From an uncultured Marinosulfonomonas sp. (GTDB taxonomy: Bacteria; Pseudomonadota; Alphaproteobacteria; Rhodobacterales; Rhodobacteraceae): a DNA stretch of 14,071 bases. The stretch's first letter is position 1; every line of letters starts with the position of its first letter. The translations under genes were made by a program, and so were the position numbers. Of this stretch, positions 6,560 to 13,709 are shown piece by piece. Location: positions 1 through 14,071 of the forward strand of contig CAMZKY010000219.1 of NCBI GenBank assembly GCA_947311455.1, read 5' to 3'. The notes below the pieces were generated by a model. The model was not told the DNA's origin. It saw only the letters and a program-made list of their open reading frames with translations, and did no database searches.

Positions 6560-7447
6560 TTAAGCCTCTTTTTTACCGCGGCGTGGCTGCACCAAAAACA
6601 ACCCGATCAGCATAAGCCCTAGCGCGGCCCAGATATAGCCGGAATACCGTTCGCCCAAGATCACCATGGATCCCAGCACGCCAAACGCGGTTACCAGATA
6701 GGCCACTTGCGAGGCAAAAACAGGCCCCGTGCGCCCAATCAGCCAGATATAACCTACATAAGCGATCTGATTCACAATCGTGCTGCCCAGAACCGCCCAT
6801 TCAGGTGCCGTCCATGGCACCAATGGGTTGATAAACGTGCCTGTCGCCAGCGCCAACGGGACCGACAGGATCAAACCAACAATACTGGATCCGAACAGAA
6901 TTTGGAAAGGATCAAGCCGCTTTTCGTTGATCCACGTCATAAATATACCTTCAAACGCATAGGCAATAGAGGCCAGACTGCCCAGCAGCACAAATCCGGT
7001 TTTTGTTGGATCCGGCAGGCTGGCCTTGGGGCCAATCAGCAGAATAACCGCCGCACCACCCATCATCACCCCGACAAACCGCCAAAGCGCGGGTTTATCA
7101 TAGCCAAACAGCAGGGCAATCGGCAGGCTAAACAATGGCACCAACGCAATCAGGATCGGCATGATCCCTCCGGGCAGGTTGGCCGTGGCGGTATAGGAAA
7201 AGTAATTCGGAACCACAGCACCAAGACAGGCAATGCCCGCAAACAACAGTAGATATTTGCGCGAAAACACCAGCTTGCGGCCTCGCAACAACGTAAAGGT
7301 GCCCATCAAGAAAACACCAATCACCATCTGCCAAACCAGAATGCCAAACGGTTTATATCCGGTTGAAACCGCAATTTTGGTGATCGGAAACACCAACCCC
7401 CACGCCGCCCCCATCCCAAGAAGCGCAACATAGTAACCCCAACGCAT
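6560..7447 (-). CDS. EamA/DMT family transporter
   Basis: This 295-residue inner-membrane protein has about ten hydrophobic helices arranged as two EamA repeats (about 5-140 and 150-287), typical of drug/metabolite transporters that usually export small metabolites. Features include the N-terminal GAAWGLVFPITKIAV (13-27) and the conserved proline-rich LIALVPLFSLPIALLF (99-114) at the end of the first repeat. The second repeat ends with FGVLGSMVILGERYSGYIWA (255-274), the usual GE(R/K) pattern. The substrate is not predictable. The start ATG overlaps the YmdB stop by one base (TAATG), with AGAGGT upstream. Its TAA is followed at once, in the same reading frame, by the ATG of the DgoK-like gene. 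The three genes therefore appear to be co-transcribed. Confidence 0.9.
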   Translation of the reverse strand: MRWGYYVALLGMGAAWGLVFPITKIAVSTGYKPFGILVWQMVIGVFLMGTFTLLRGRKLVFSRKYLLLFAGIACLGAVVPNYFSYTATANLPGGIMPILIALVPLFSLPIALLFGYDKPALWRFVGVMMGGAAVILLIGPKASLPDPTKTGFVLLGSLASIAYAFEGIFMTWINEKRLDPFQILFGSSIVGLILSVPLALATGTFINPLVPWTAPEWAVLGSTIVNQIAYVGYIWLIGRTGPVFASQVAYLVTAFGVLGSMVILGERYSGYIWAALGLMLIGLFLVQPRRGKKEA

Positions 7448-8268
7448 TATATTACCTCTGGTCCTGATTGTTGTAACCGCCCGCCAACGCGCACCATTTG
7501 CACATCAATGGCCTTGCCGGTTTTATCGTCGGTTTCCACGTATAGGCCCGATAAGGTGGCCTCGTCTTTTGCAGGGATAAATCGCCCCTTGCCCATACCG
7601 GTAATGAAACGACGCAAGGGTTCTTCTTTGTCCATGCCGATCACTGAATTATAATCGCCGCACATGCCCGCATCAGATTGAAATCCGGTGCCTTTGGGCA
7701 GGATTTGCGCATCGCCCGTTGGCACGTGGGTATGGGTGCCGGCCACCATACTGGCGCGCCCGTCACACCAATGGCCCATGGCCATTTTTTCAGAGGTGGC
7801 TTCGCAATGCACATCCACCATAATCGCGTTTGCAACGCCACCCAGCGGATATTTCTTCAGCTCAGCCTCGACCGCCGAAAACGGATCATCAAACGGGCGT
7901 TTCATAAACACCTGCCCCAAAACCTGCATCACCAAAATTTTCCGCCCGCGCCCTGCATCAAACAGACGCGCGCCTTTGCCGGGTGCATTTTTGGCAAAAT
8001 TCAAAGGCCGCACGATGCGCGGTTCTTGTTCGCAAAAGGTCAGCATATCGCGCTGGTCAAAGGCATGATCGCCCAGCGTAATACAATCGGCGCCCGCGTC
8101 CAGTATCCCCTTGGCATGGGCCGCATTCAGCCCTGCACCGTTGGTCGCATTTTCACCATTCACAATGATGAAATCCAATCGCCAATCTTTGCGCAGGCCC
8201 TTAAGCCGCTCACTAATCGCAGCCCGCCCCGCGCGCCCGACAACATCACCTAAAAATAAAATTCTCAT
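7447..8268 (-). CDS. YmdB-type metallophosphoesterase (TIGR00282 family)
   Basis: This 273-residue cytosolic protein belongs to the YmdB family of calcineurin-like phosphoesterases. Characterised members hydrolyse cyclic nucleotides and influence RNA turnover; the substrate in this organism is unknown. Metal-site motifs are FLGDVVGRAGR at 5-15 (Asp8), VNGEN at 36-40 (Glu39, Asn40), LGDHAFD at 65-71, VDVHCEATSEK at 151-161 (His154) and GTHTHVPT at 177-184 (His179, His181). Where many homologues have GNH, this protein has GDH (Asp67). I believe this variant is common in alphaproteobacterial members but could not check. The final codon overlaps the DMT permease start. Upstream of ATG 8268 I see no good Shine-Dalgarno, so initiation may be weak, leaderless or depend on a nearby promoter. 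It is the first gene of the YmdB-DMT-DgoK-like string. Confidence 0.9.
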   Translation of the reverse strand: MRILFLGDVVGRAGRAAISERLKGLRKDWRLDFIIVNGENATNGAGLNAAHAKGILDAGADCITLGDHAFDQRDMLTFCEQEPRIVRPLNFAKNAPGKGARLFDAGRGRKILVMQVLGQVFMKRPFDDPFSAVEAELKKYPLGGVANAIMVDVHCEATSEKMAMGHWCDGRASMVAGTHTHVPTGDAQILPKGTGFQSDAGMCGDYNSVIGMDKEEPLRRFITGMGKGRFIPAKDEATLSGLYVETDDKTGKAIDVQMVRVGGRLQQSGPEVI

Positions 8269-8333
8269 GTTGTCTGACTAGGGCGGGATGCAAGAAAGGG
8301 CAAGACCATTTCATCTAACCCTAGGGCGTAGAC

Positions 8334-10352
8334 CTAACCATCCGCAACAAGCCCCCGCCCCTTCAACAAGGCACCTACCTTGGGCATTGATCCGCGAAAT
8401 GCCATGTATAGCTCTTCGGCATCCCGCGTTCCACCGACCGACAGGATGTGCTTTTCCAGCCGCGCCGCCATATCAGGGTTAAACGCGCCGCCGGATTCCT
8501 CGAACGCCTCGAATGCGTCGGCGTCCATGACTTCGCTCCACATGTAGCTATAGTAAGCGCTGGAATAGCCGTCACCGGAAAATACATGGGCAAATTGCGG
8601 GGTGGCATGACGCATTTTGATCGCGTGAGGCATCCCCAGATCAGCCAAAACGGCATCTTGTTTGGCCATCGGATCATCAGTCGGTTCGCTGGTATGGAAC
8701 GCCAGATCCACCAAAGCCGACGCAACATATTCAACCGTAGCAAAGCCCATATCATAGGTGCCCGCGGCGAGCAGCCGCTTCAACATATCGGCTGGCATTG
8801 GTTGGCCGGTTTCAGCATGGGTGGCAAATTTTTCCAGCACCTCGGGCACTTCAAGCCAATGTTCATAAAGCTGGCTTGGTAATTCCACAAAATCACGTGC
8901 CACGGATGTGCCGGACACGGATTTATAGGTCACATCCGAAAGCATTTGATGCAACGCATGGCCAAATTCGTGAAACAAAGTGCGCGCATCATCAAAGGAC
9001 AAAAGCGCCGGATCACCTTTGGCAAAATTACACACATTCACCACAATCGGTTGTGTATCGCCGCCCAGTTTTTTCTGACTGCGCATCGCAGAACACCACG
9101 CACCAGATCGTTTTGATCCACGGGCGAAATAATCGCCGATAAACACTGCAATATGCTTGCCGTTTCGCGTAACTTCCCATGCGCGTGCATCGGCGTGATA
9201 CAACGGCACATCAAGGGCTGAAAATTCCAACCCGAACAGGCGATTGGCACAATCAAACGCCGCCTCGATCATCCGATCCAGTTGCAAATAGGGTTTCAGT
9301 TCGGCCTCATCCAGATCATGCTCCGCCGCGCGGCGTTTTTCAGAATAAAACCGCCAGTCCCACGGCTCGAGATCGCCATTAATCCCGTCACGATGCATCA
9401 TATCGATCAGGATTTCCGCGTCCCGCTCGGCGGTGGCCTTGGCCGGCCCCCAGACATCCATCAACAAGCCGCGCACCGCCTCGGGTGTTTTGGCCATTTC
9501 GGTTTCCAGCTTGTAATCGGCAAATGAATTATAGCCCAGTAATTGCGCCCGTTCCTGACGCAAGGCCAGCGTTTCGGCGGCAATTCCACGGTTGTCATGA
9601 GCGTTGCCATTGGCCCCGCGTGCCACAAATGCGGCATAGGCCTTCTCGCGTAAATCGCGCCGTGTGGAAAACTGTAAAAATGGCGTGATCAGGGATCGCG
9701 ACAGGGTAACAACTGGCCCATCCACACCCTTTTCCTGCCCTGCTGCCTTTGCTGCATCCAGCACAAATTCCGGCAACCCATCCAGATCATCCGGCCCCAA
9801 TTCCATAAACCATTCACGCTCATCGGCCAGCAGATTTTGGCTAAAACGGGTACCCAGCACCGCCAACCGCGCCAGCACGTCTTTTAATCGACCCCGGTCA
9901 GCCCCCTGCAACTGCGCCCCTGCCCGCACAAACGAGCGATGATGCAGCATCAAAACCCGTGCTTGCTCATCATTCAGGCCCAAACTATCGCGGGCATTCC
10001 ACAGAGTTTCAATCCGCGCAAACAGCGCGATGTTCATATTAATTTCAGAAGTATACTCCGCCAATTTAGGTGAAAATTTCCGCTGCAATTCTTCGCGCTT
10101 TTCAGTGCTGTCAGCGCCCGCCAAATTGTAAAACACCGATAGAACCTTACCTAGGCTTTCGTCGGCTTGCTCCAATGCTTCGATGGTGTTGGAAAATGTC
10201 GGGGCCTCTGCATTACCTGCAATTGCATCAATATTATTACGCGCCTCACTCATCGCCAGATCAAAGGCGGGGGCAAAATCATCATCGGTGATCTGCGCAA
10301 ATGGCGGCAATTCGAACGGAGTGTTCCAGTCAGACAAAAGCAGGTTGTTCAT
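8334..10352 (-). CDS. M3 family metallopeptidase (oligopeptidase A / Dcp type)
   Basis: This 672-residue soluble zinc oligopeptidase degrades short peptides in the cytosol. The zinc-binding HEFGH is at residues 461-465 (His461, Glu462 catalytic, His465) within TLFHEFGHALHQML. The third ligand is Glu490 in SVARDFVELPSQLYEHW. The C-terminal FSGDGYSSAYYSYMWSEVMD block (591-610) is the conserved substrate-binding segment of the family. The long N-terminal helical region (about 1-330) and total length match PrlC/Dcp enzymes (about 680). There is no signal peptide, so periplasmic Dcp function is unlikely. ATG 10352 has AGGAG upstream, separated by a spacer with six C's. It lies 105 nt downstream of the ABC permease gene. 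Whether it is an endo-oligopeptidase or a peptidyl-dipeptidase cannot be decided from sequence alone. Confidence 0.93.
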   Translation of the reverse strand: MNNLLLSDWNTPFELPPFAQITDDDFAPAFDLAMSEARNNIDAIAGNAEAPTFSNTIEALEQADESLGKVLSVFYNLAGADSTEKREELQRKFSPKLAEYTSEINMNIALFARIETLWNARDSLGLNDEQARVLMLHHRSFVRAGAQLQGADRGRLKDVLARLAVLGTRFSQNLLADEREWFMELGPDDLDGLPEFVLDAAKAAGQEKGVDGPVVTLSRSLITPFLQFSTRRDLREKAYAAFVARGANGNAHDNRGIAAETLALRQERAQLLGYNSFADYKLETEMAKTPEAVRGLLMDVWGPAKATAERDAEILIDMMHRDGINGDLEPWDWRFYSEKRRAAEHDLDEAELKPYLQLDRMIEAAFDCANRLFGLEFSALDVPLYHADARAWEVTRNGKHIAVFIGDYFARGSKRSGAWCSAMRSQKKLGGDTQPIVVNVCNFAKGDPALLSFDDARTLFHEFGHALHQMLSDVTYKSVSGTSVARDFVELPSQLYEHWLEVPEVLEKFATHAETGQPMPADMLKRLLAAGTYDMGFATVEYVASALVDLAFHTSEPTDDPMAKQDAVLADLGMPHAIKMRHATPQFAHVFSGDGYSSAYYSYMWSEVMDADAFEAFEESGGAFNPDMAARLEKHILSVGGTRDAEELYMAFRGSMPKVGALLKGRGLVADG

Positions 10353-10457
10353 GGGGGGACTCCTTTGCCCTTACCTATGGCCTTACCGAACACTCATCAA
10401 GCCTTTCGGCTTTCTTCGTTCGCAAGAAGCGCCCGACAGGGCACGCCGAGCAGGCGA
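10353..10457. promoter_or_regulatory. Intergenic region between ABC permease and M3 peptidase
   Basis: These 105 bp hold the M3 leader and probably its promoter. On the minus strand there are two small adjacent stems: TTCTT/AAGAA at about 10412-10428, and AAGCC-GAAA-GGCTT at 10399-10412. The second has a GNRA-type tetraloop. Neither is followed by a T-tract, so neither qualifies as a clear intrinsic terminator. The AGGAG ribosome-binding site of the M3 gene lies at the left end. No confident -35/-10 was found. Confidence 0.35.
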
Positions 10458-11252
10458 TCAAGGATATTTACTGCGCATTTTACGTTCCAACCGGCGCAGC
10501 AATAACGACAATGTCACGGTCATCAACAGATACAAAAGCGCCACCACATTGTAGGTTTCGAAATATCGGAAATTTCCGGCGGCAGTGATTTTCCCCAACT
10601 GCGCAATATCAGCCACGCCCAGCACAGACACAAGCGAGCTGTCTTTGATCATCGCAATAAAATCATTGCCAAGGGGGGGCATAATCGTGCGAAAGGCTTG
10701 CGGAAAAACAATAAACCGGAACCTGTGCCAGCCGCTTAATCCCATGGCTTTGGCGGCCTCGATCTGGCCTTCCTCAACCGATAGTAATCCAGCGCGAAAT
10801 ACCTCGGCAATAAACGCCGAATAGCCAATCATCAGCGCAATAATCGCCCGCCACATCAGAGAAAAATCGCGGGTTCTAACCTGATCAAATCCGATGCCTT
10901 CGGCGATCCAGTTCCAAAAATGCACCAGCCCTGGCCCAAACACAAACGCCACATATAACAGCAGCACGATCATCGGAATGCCGCGAATAATTTCAATATA
11001 TAGGCGTGAAAATTGCCGCAAAATAATAAACCGCGACATGGACGCCGTAGCCAACAATAACCCAATCAGCGACGCCATGGTAAACCCGACAATCGTTACA
11101 AATATTGTGATCCCGATACCGCGCGACAGGGTGCTTAATACTTGCGAATACAAGTCATCCGACACAACACGATACAATAAATATACCCCGACTACGCCGA
11201 TAAAAACCAGCCAATAGGGGAAATCTTTGTCTTGATGGGGGGGCGTGATCAT
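10458..11252 (-). CDS. Polar amino-acid ABC transporter permease
   Basis: This 264-residue inner-membrane permease belongs to the His/Glu/Gln/Arg/opine family (HisM/GlnP type). It has an N-terminal helix (14-28) followed by the usual five-helix core. Family marks are the IEIIRGIPMIVLLLY segment (86-100), and the EAA loop EAAKAMGLSGWHRFRFIVFPQA, here from 165 to 186, which docks the ATPase. The core closes with PPLGNDFIAMIKDSSLVSVL (192-211). It follows the binding-protein gene after 51 nt. The start ATG 11252 has no good Shine-Dalgarno at normal spacing; the nearest AGGG is in the 3' arm of the upstream hairpin. Codons 4-6 contain seven C's (11237-11243), and a second run of seven is at 10673-10679. 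No ATPase gene follows. Confidence 0.93.
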   Translation of the reverse strand: MITPPHQDKDFPYWLVFIGVVGVYLLYRVVSDDLYSQVLSTLSRGIGITIFVTIVGFTMASLIGLLLATASMSRFIILRQFSRLYIEIIRGIPMIVLLLYVAFVFGPGLVHFWNWIAEGIGFDQVRTRDFSLMWRAIIALMIGYSAFIAEVFRAGLLSVEEGQIEAAKAMGLSGWHRFRFIVFPQAFRTIMPPLGNDFIAMIKDSSLVSVLGVADIAQLGKITAAGNFRYFETYNVVALLYLLMTVTLSLLLRRLERKMRSKYP

Positions 11253-11256
11253 ATAG

Positions 11257-11285
11257 AAAAAGCCCTGATCATATGATCAGGGCTT
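11257..11285 (-). terminator. Perfect 26-bp palindrome with T-tract: attenuator between binding-protein and permease genes
   Basis: The arms AAGCCCTGATCAT and ATGATCAGGGCTT are exact reverse complements (11260-11285). On the minus strand the second arm runs into five T's (11261-11257), the pattern of an intrinsic terminator. It sits between the binding-protein stop (11304) and the permease start (11252), where such stems often let binding protein outnumber permease. On the plus strand the stem is followed by CCTTTTT, so it could also stop transcription from the other side. Confidence 0.85.
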
Positions 11286-11303
11286 CCTTTTTGTTTGAAT
11301 GGC

Positions 11304-12098
11304 TTAACCACCCATTTTGTAATCAAGGAACCATTTTTTATTCAGCGCATCAATGGTGCCATCGGCCTTCATATCGGCAATCGCCGCATTCATTGGCCCA
11401 ACCAGATCGGAACCTTTTGGAAAGATGAACCCGAAATCTTCGGTTCCCAGTTTTTCGCCAACAATTTTCAACCCTCCATCCGAGGCATCAACATAGCCAG
11501 CGCCAGCCGTGCCATCCGTCAGAACCAGATCAACATCACCGGTTTTAAGCGCCTGCACAGTTGCCCCAAATGTTTCGAACAATTTGATCCGCGGATTGGC
11601 CTCATTGCCATCCAGAATATCGTAAACGCCCACATAAAACGGCGTGGTGCCGGGCTGTGCGGCCATCAGTAGATCAGCGTTGGCAGCAAAGCCTTTGGAA
11701 TCGCTAAACCGCGTTTCATCACCCCTAACCAACATCACCATTTCCGAGCGCATATACGCATCGGAGAAATCCACTTTTTCCTTACGATCATCGCGGATGG
11801 TAATCCCCGTCATGCCCATATCAAACTGGCCTTCGGAAACCGCAGGGATCATCGCATCCCAGCTGATATTTTCATAGGTAACTTTGATGTTGATCCGCTT
11901 GGCAATTTCCGCCATGGCGTCATATTCCCAGCCAATCGCGTTGCCGCTGGCAGGGTCAACAAATTGCAACGGAGGATAGGCGTTTTCAGTCACAACGACC
12001 ACCTCTTTACCACCCAGATTAGGCAAATGAGCACCCGCAAACGACGTGCCCGAAAATGCAACTGTCGCCGCAACGGCCAATGATGCAAATAATTTCAT
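11304..12098 (-). CDS. Amino-acid ABC transporter periplasmic substrate-binding protein
   Basis: This 264-residue protein is a periplasmic binding protein of family 3 (SBP_bac_3), delivering polar amino acids to the permease encoded just downstream. Residues 1-23 form a Sec signal peptide ending in FAGA, without a lipobox. Family marks are YPPLQFVDPASG (41-52), IGWEYDAMAEIAKRI (55-69), WDAMIPAVSEGQFDMGMTGI (80-99) and ITIRDDRKEKVDFSDAY (99-115). Arg105 probably binds the substrate carboxylate, and Asp195 in LTDGTAG is at the position that usually binds the amino group. ATG 12098 is chosen because GGGGG (12107-12111) is 8 nt upstream and the signal peptide begins there; a TTG at 12113 would add MGDSI before it. 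The exact amino acid is not predictable. Confidence 0.93.
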   Translation of the reverse strand: MKLFASLAVAATVAFSGTSFAGAHLPNLGGKEVVVVTENAYPPLQFVDPASGNAIGWEYDAMAEIAKRINIKVTYENISWDAMIPAVSEGQFDMGMTGITIRDDRKEKVDFSDAYMRSEMVMLVRGDETRFSDSKGFAANADLLMAAQPGTTPFYVGVYDILDGNEANPRIKLFETFGATVQALKTGDVDLVLTDGTAGAGYVDASDGGLKIVGEKLGTEDFGFIFPKGSDLVGPMNAAIADMKADGTIDALNKKWFLDYKMGG

Positions 12099-12117
12099 AA
12101 TGGAATCCCCCAAGTTG

Positions 12118-12135
12118 ATTGTTTGGTCAAACTAT
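12118..12135. promoter_or_regulatory. Imperfect palindrome upstream of the binding-protein gene (possible operator)
   Basis: ATTGTTTG and CAAACTAT are 8-bp arms matching at 7 of 8 positions, separated by GT. The element lies 20 bp upstream of the binding-protein start and just above its ribosome-binding site, where a dimeric repressor would act. No regulator gene is in the window. A TTGCTT/TAGTTT pair at 18-bp spacing on the minus strand could be a weak promoter with the palindrome overlapping its -10. This is inference from position and symmetry only. Confidence 0.35.
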
Positions 12136-12162
12136 GAGGATAATCATCGCCAAAGCAAGGGC

Positions 12163-13209
12163 TTATCCCCCACAAACCGGACAATCTTTACGGGGTTTCA
12201 CCGTAATGCGCCGCATATCGCCATATAGCCCGTCATAAATCAGCATCGCGCCACGCAAATCCGCACCAGCGCCAGTAATCACCTTGATCGCCTCAACCGC
12301 CATCATTGATCCAATTACCCCGGGCAATGGCCCGATCACCCCCGCTTCAGCACAACTGGGGGCCAGGCCTGTGGCAGGCGCTTCGGGGAACACGCATTGA
12401 TAACACGGTGCGCCGTTTGCCGGATCATAAATACTGATCTGCCCTTCCCATTGGGTCAGTGCGCCGGCCACCAGCGGAATTTTCTGCGCCACACAGGTGC
12501 GATTAACCAAATAGCGCGTGTTGAAATTATCAGTGCCATCCAGAACCAGATCATATTCGGCAAAAATCGCCGCCGCGTTTTCTTCATCCAAACGCCGCTC
12601 ATAGGGCCGCACAGTGACAAACGGATTTTGCGCTTTCATTGCCTTTTCAGCGGAAAACACCTTGGGCATACCGATATCGGCGTCATTATGGATAACTTGC
12701 CGTTGTAGATTGGAATTATCCACGGCATCGTCATCAATCACCCCGATAGTGCCAATCCCGGCCGCCGCCAGATACAACAACACAGGCGATCCAAGGCCCC
12801 CTGCCCCAATCACCAAAACCCGTGCGTTTTTCAGCTTTTTCTGCCCTGCCCCGCCGATTTCATGCATGATGATATGGCGCGCATAACGGTTTAATTCGGT
12901 ATCGGAAAATGTGGGTTTGGGGGCGTTGTCAGACATGGCGTCGGCCTTACGATTTGCTTTGACCCTAAGATTGCCCACAAACCAGAAATATACAATAACC
13001 AACAATGCCGCATTGCCAACCAACAACCATGATTTCAACGATCCACCTACAATCAGACGCGGAGGCGCGCCTTCGGGCAACAGCGCATGTGCGATCAGCG
13101 CCGCCAAATAAACCAACAACACCAGTGTTAAACGCTTGCCGAAATCAATCTTGAAAAACACACCCAGCAGCCAAATCGCCACCATAAACAGCAGTGTAAA
13201 TCCCATCAT
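12163..13209 (-). CDS. HesA/MoeB/ThiF family E1-like adenylyltransferase with N-terminal membrane domain
   Basis: Residues 92-348 form a complete MoeB/ThiF enzyme, which uses ATP to adenylate the C-terminal glycine of a small sulfur-carrier protein (MoaD or ThiS type). Motifs are NRYARHIIMHEIGGAGQ (107-123), the nucleotide loop GAGGLGS (135-141), DDDAVDNSNLQRQ (159-171), DGTDNFNTRYLVN (224-236), and zinc cysteines CYQC (269-272) and CPVC (343-346). Cys286 (PSCAEAGV) aligns with the conserved MoeB cysteine. Residues 1-91 carry three hydrophobic helices (about 4-20, 26-42, 60-79), an unusual addition relative to E. coli MoeB (about 249 residues). ATG 13209 overlaps the dut stop (ATGA) but lacks a strong Shine-Dalgarno. 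ATG 12936 (Met92) has AAGG 8 nt upstream and would give a soluble 257-residue form. Confidence 0.92.
   Translation of the reverse strand: MMGFTLLFMVAIWLLGVFFKIDFGKRLTLVLLVYLAALIAHALLPEGAPPRLIVGGSLKSWLLVGNAALLVIVYFWFVGNLRVKANRKADAMSDNAPKPTFSDTELNRYARHIIMHEIGGAGQKKLKNARVLVIGAGGLGSPVLLYLAAAGIGTIGVIDDDAVDNSNLQRQVIHNDADIGMPKVFSAEKAMKAQNPFVTVRPYERRLDEENAAAIFAEYDLVLDGTDNFNTRYLVNRTCVAQKIPLVAGALTQWEGQISIYDPANGAPCYQCVFPEAPATGLAPSCAEAGVIGPLPGVIGSMMAVEAIKVITGAGADLRGAMLIYDGLYGDMRRITVKPRKDCPVCGG
12934..12948 (-). promoter_or_regulatory. Possible internal ribosome-binding site and start (Met92) in the ThiF/MoeB gene
   Basis: On the minus strand AAGG (12945-12948) stands 8 nt before ATG 12936, in frame with the downstream enzyme domain. 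The protein from this ATG begins MSDNAPKPTFSDTELNRYAR, where soluble MoeB proteins begin. This spacing is better than anything seen at the first ATG, so a second product is plausible, though not shown. Confidence 0.45.
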
Positions 13210-13667
13210 TTGCGGCCCGTCGATCCAAATCCGCCCGCACCGCGTTCGGTATAAGACAATGCCTCAGCCAATTCAAACTGCGCTTGCACCACAGGGGCCA
13301 CAACCATCTGCGCAATCCGGTCGCCATGATTGATCACAAAATCCGCATCCCCCATATTGATCAAAATCACCCCAAGCGGCCCGCGATAATCACTATCCAC
13401 CGTGCCCGGGGCATTGGCCACCGTCACGCCGTGCTTTAACGCCAATCCGGAACGCGGGCGCACCTGTACCTCATAGCCTTGCGGAATTTCCAGCGACAAC
13501 CCCGTCGAAACCAACGCCCGTGCGCCCGCCTTGATCGTCAAACCATCCCGCGCGTCAGGGGTAAAATTCGCCCGCAAATCCGCACCAGCCGCACCGGCCG
13601 TTTCATAACGCGGCAAACCCAAACCCTGATCCGCCCCTTCAAGCCAGACAAACCGAACCAAAACCAA
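13206..13667 (-). CDS. dut: dUTP diphosphatase (dUTPase)
   Basis: Dut hydrolyses dUTP to dUMP and pyrophosphate, keeping uracil out of DNA and supplying thymidylate synthesis. It acts as a cytosolic trimer. All five family motifs are present: AGAAGADLRA, RPRSGLALKHG, APGTVDSDYRGPLGVILIN, GDRIAQMVV and ERGAGGFGSTGR. I place the start at TTG 13667 (153 residues, near the usual 150-155) because AAAGGG at 13675-13680 is 7 nt upstream and the N-terminus MVLVRFVWLEG then aligns with normal dUTPases. TTG 13661 is a close alternative. ATG 13712 is in frame but would put a hairpin in the coding region and add 15 unconserved residues. It follows coaBC, a common pairing, and its TGA overlaps the next start. 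Confidence 0.93.
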   Translation of the reverse strand: MVLVRFVWLEGADQGLGLPRYETAGAAGADLRANFTPDARDGLTIKAGARALVSTGLSLEIPQGYEVQVRPRSGLALKHGVTVANAPGTVDSDYRGPLGVILINMGDADFVINHGDRIAQMVVAPVVQAQFELAEALSYTERGAGGFGSTGRK

Positions 13668-13688
13668 AATCGCGCCCTTTCTTCTTGT

Positions 13689-13709
13689 TAAAAATACCTC
13701 CGCCGGAGG
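13689..13709 (-). terminator. CCTCC-GGC-GGAGG hairpin with T-tract between coaBC and dut
   Basis: On the minus strand CCTCC (13705-13709) and GGAGG (13697-13701) form a 5-bp GC-rich stem with a 3-nt loop, followed by TATTTTT. It lies 11 nt after the coaBC stop and 30 nt before the proposed dut start. It could be a partial terminator or RNA-stabilising stem within the operon. The stem is short, so strength is uncertain. Confidence 0.6.

Noticed and set aside
6707..7252. Plus-strand open frame of 181 codons opposite the DMT permease
   Set aside because: Its composition (rich in Arg, Gln, Asn) is what antisense reading of a membrane-protein gene produces; no ribosome-binding site or domain supports it.
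7678..8253. Plus-strand open frame of 191 codons opposite the YmdB gene
   Set aside because: It is antisense to a gene with clear metal-site motifs and shows no family resemblance.
8278..8328. Direct repeat CTAGGGCG at 8278-8285 and 8321-8328 as a regulator site
   Set aside because: The repeat is only 8 bases, the spacing (43 bp) is not helical-phase informative, and one copy sits just after the M3 stop; there is no further support.
5714..10411. Two copies of AGCC-GAAA-GGCT (5714-5725 and 10400-10411) as a dispersed repeat family
   Set aside because: Twelve matching bases with self-symmetry are too few to call a repeat family from two copies; neither has a terminator T-tract.
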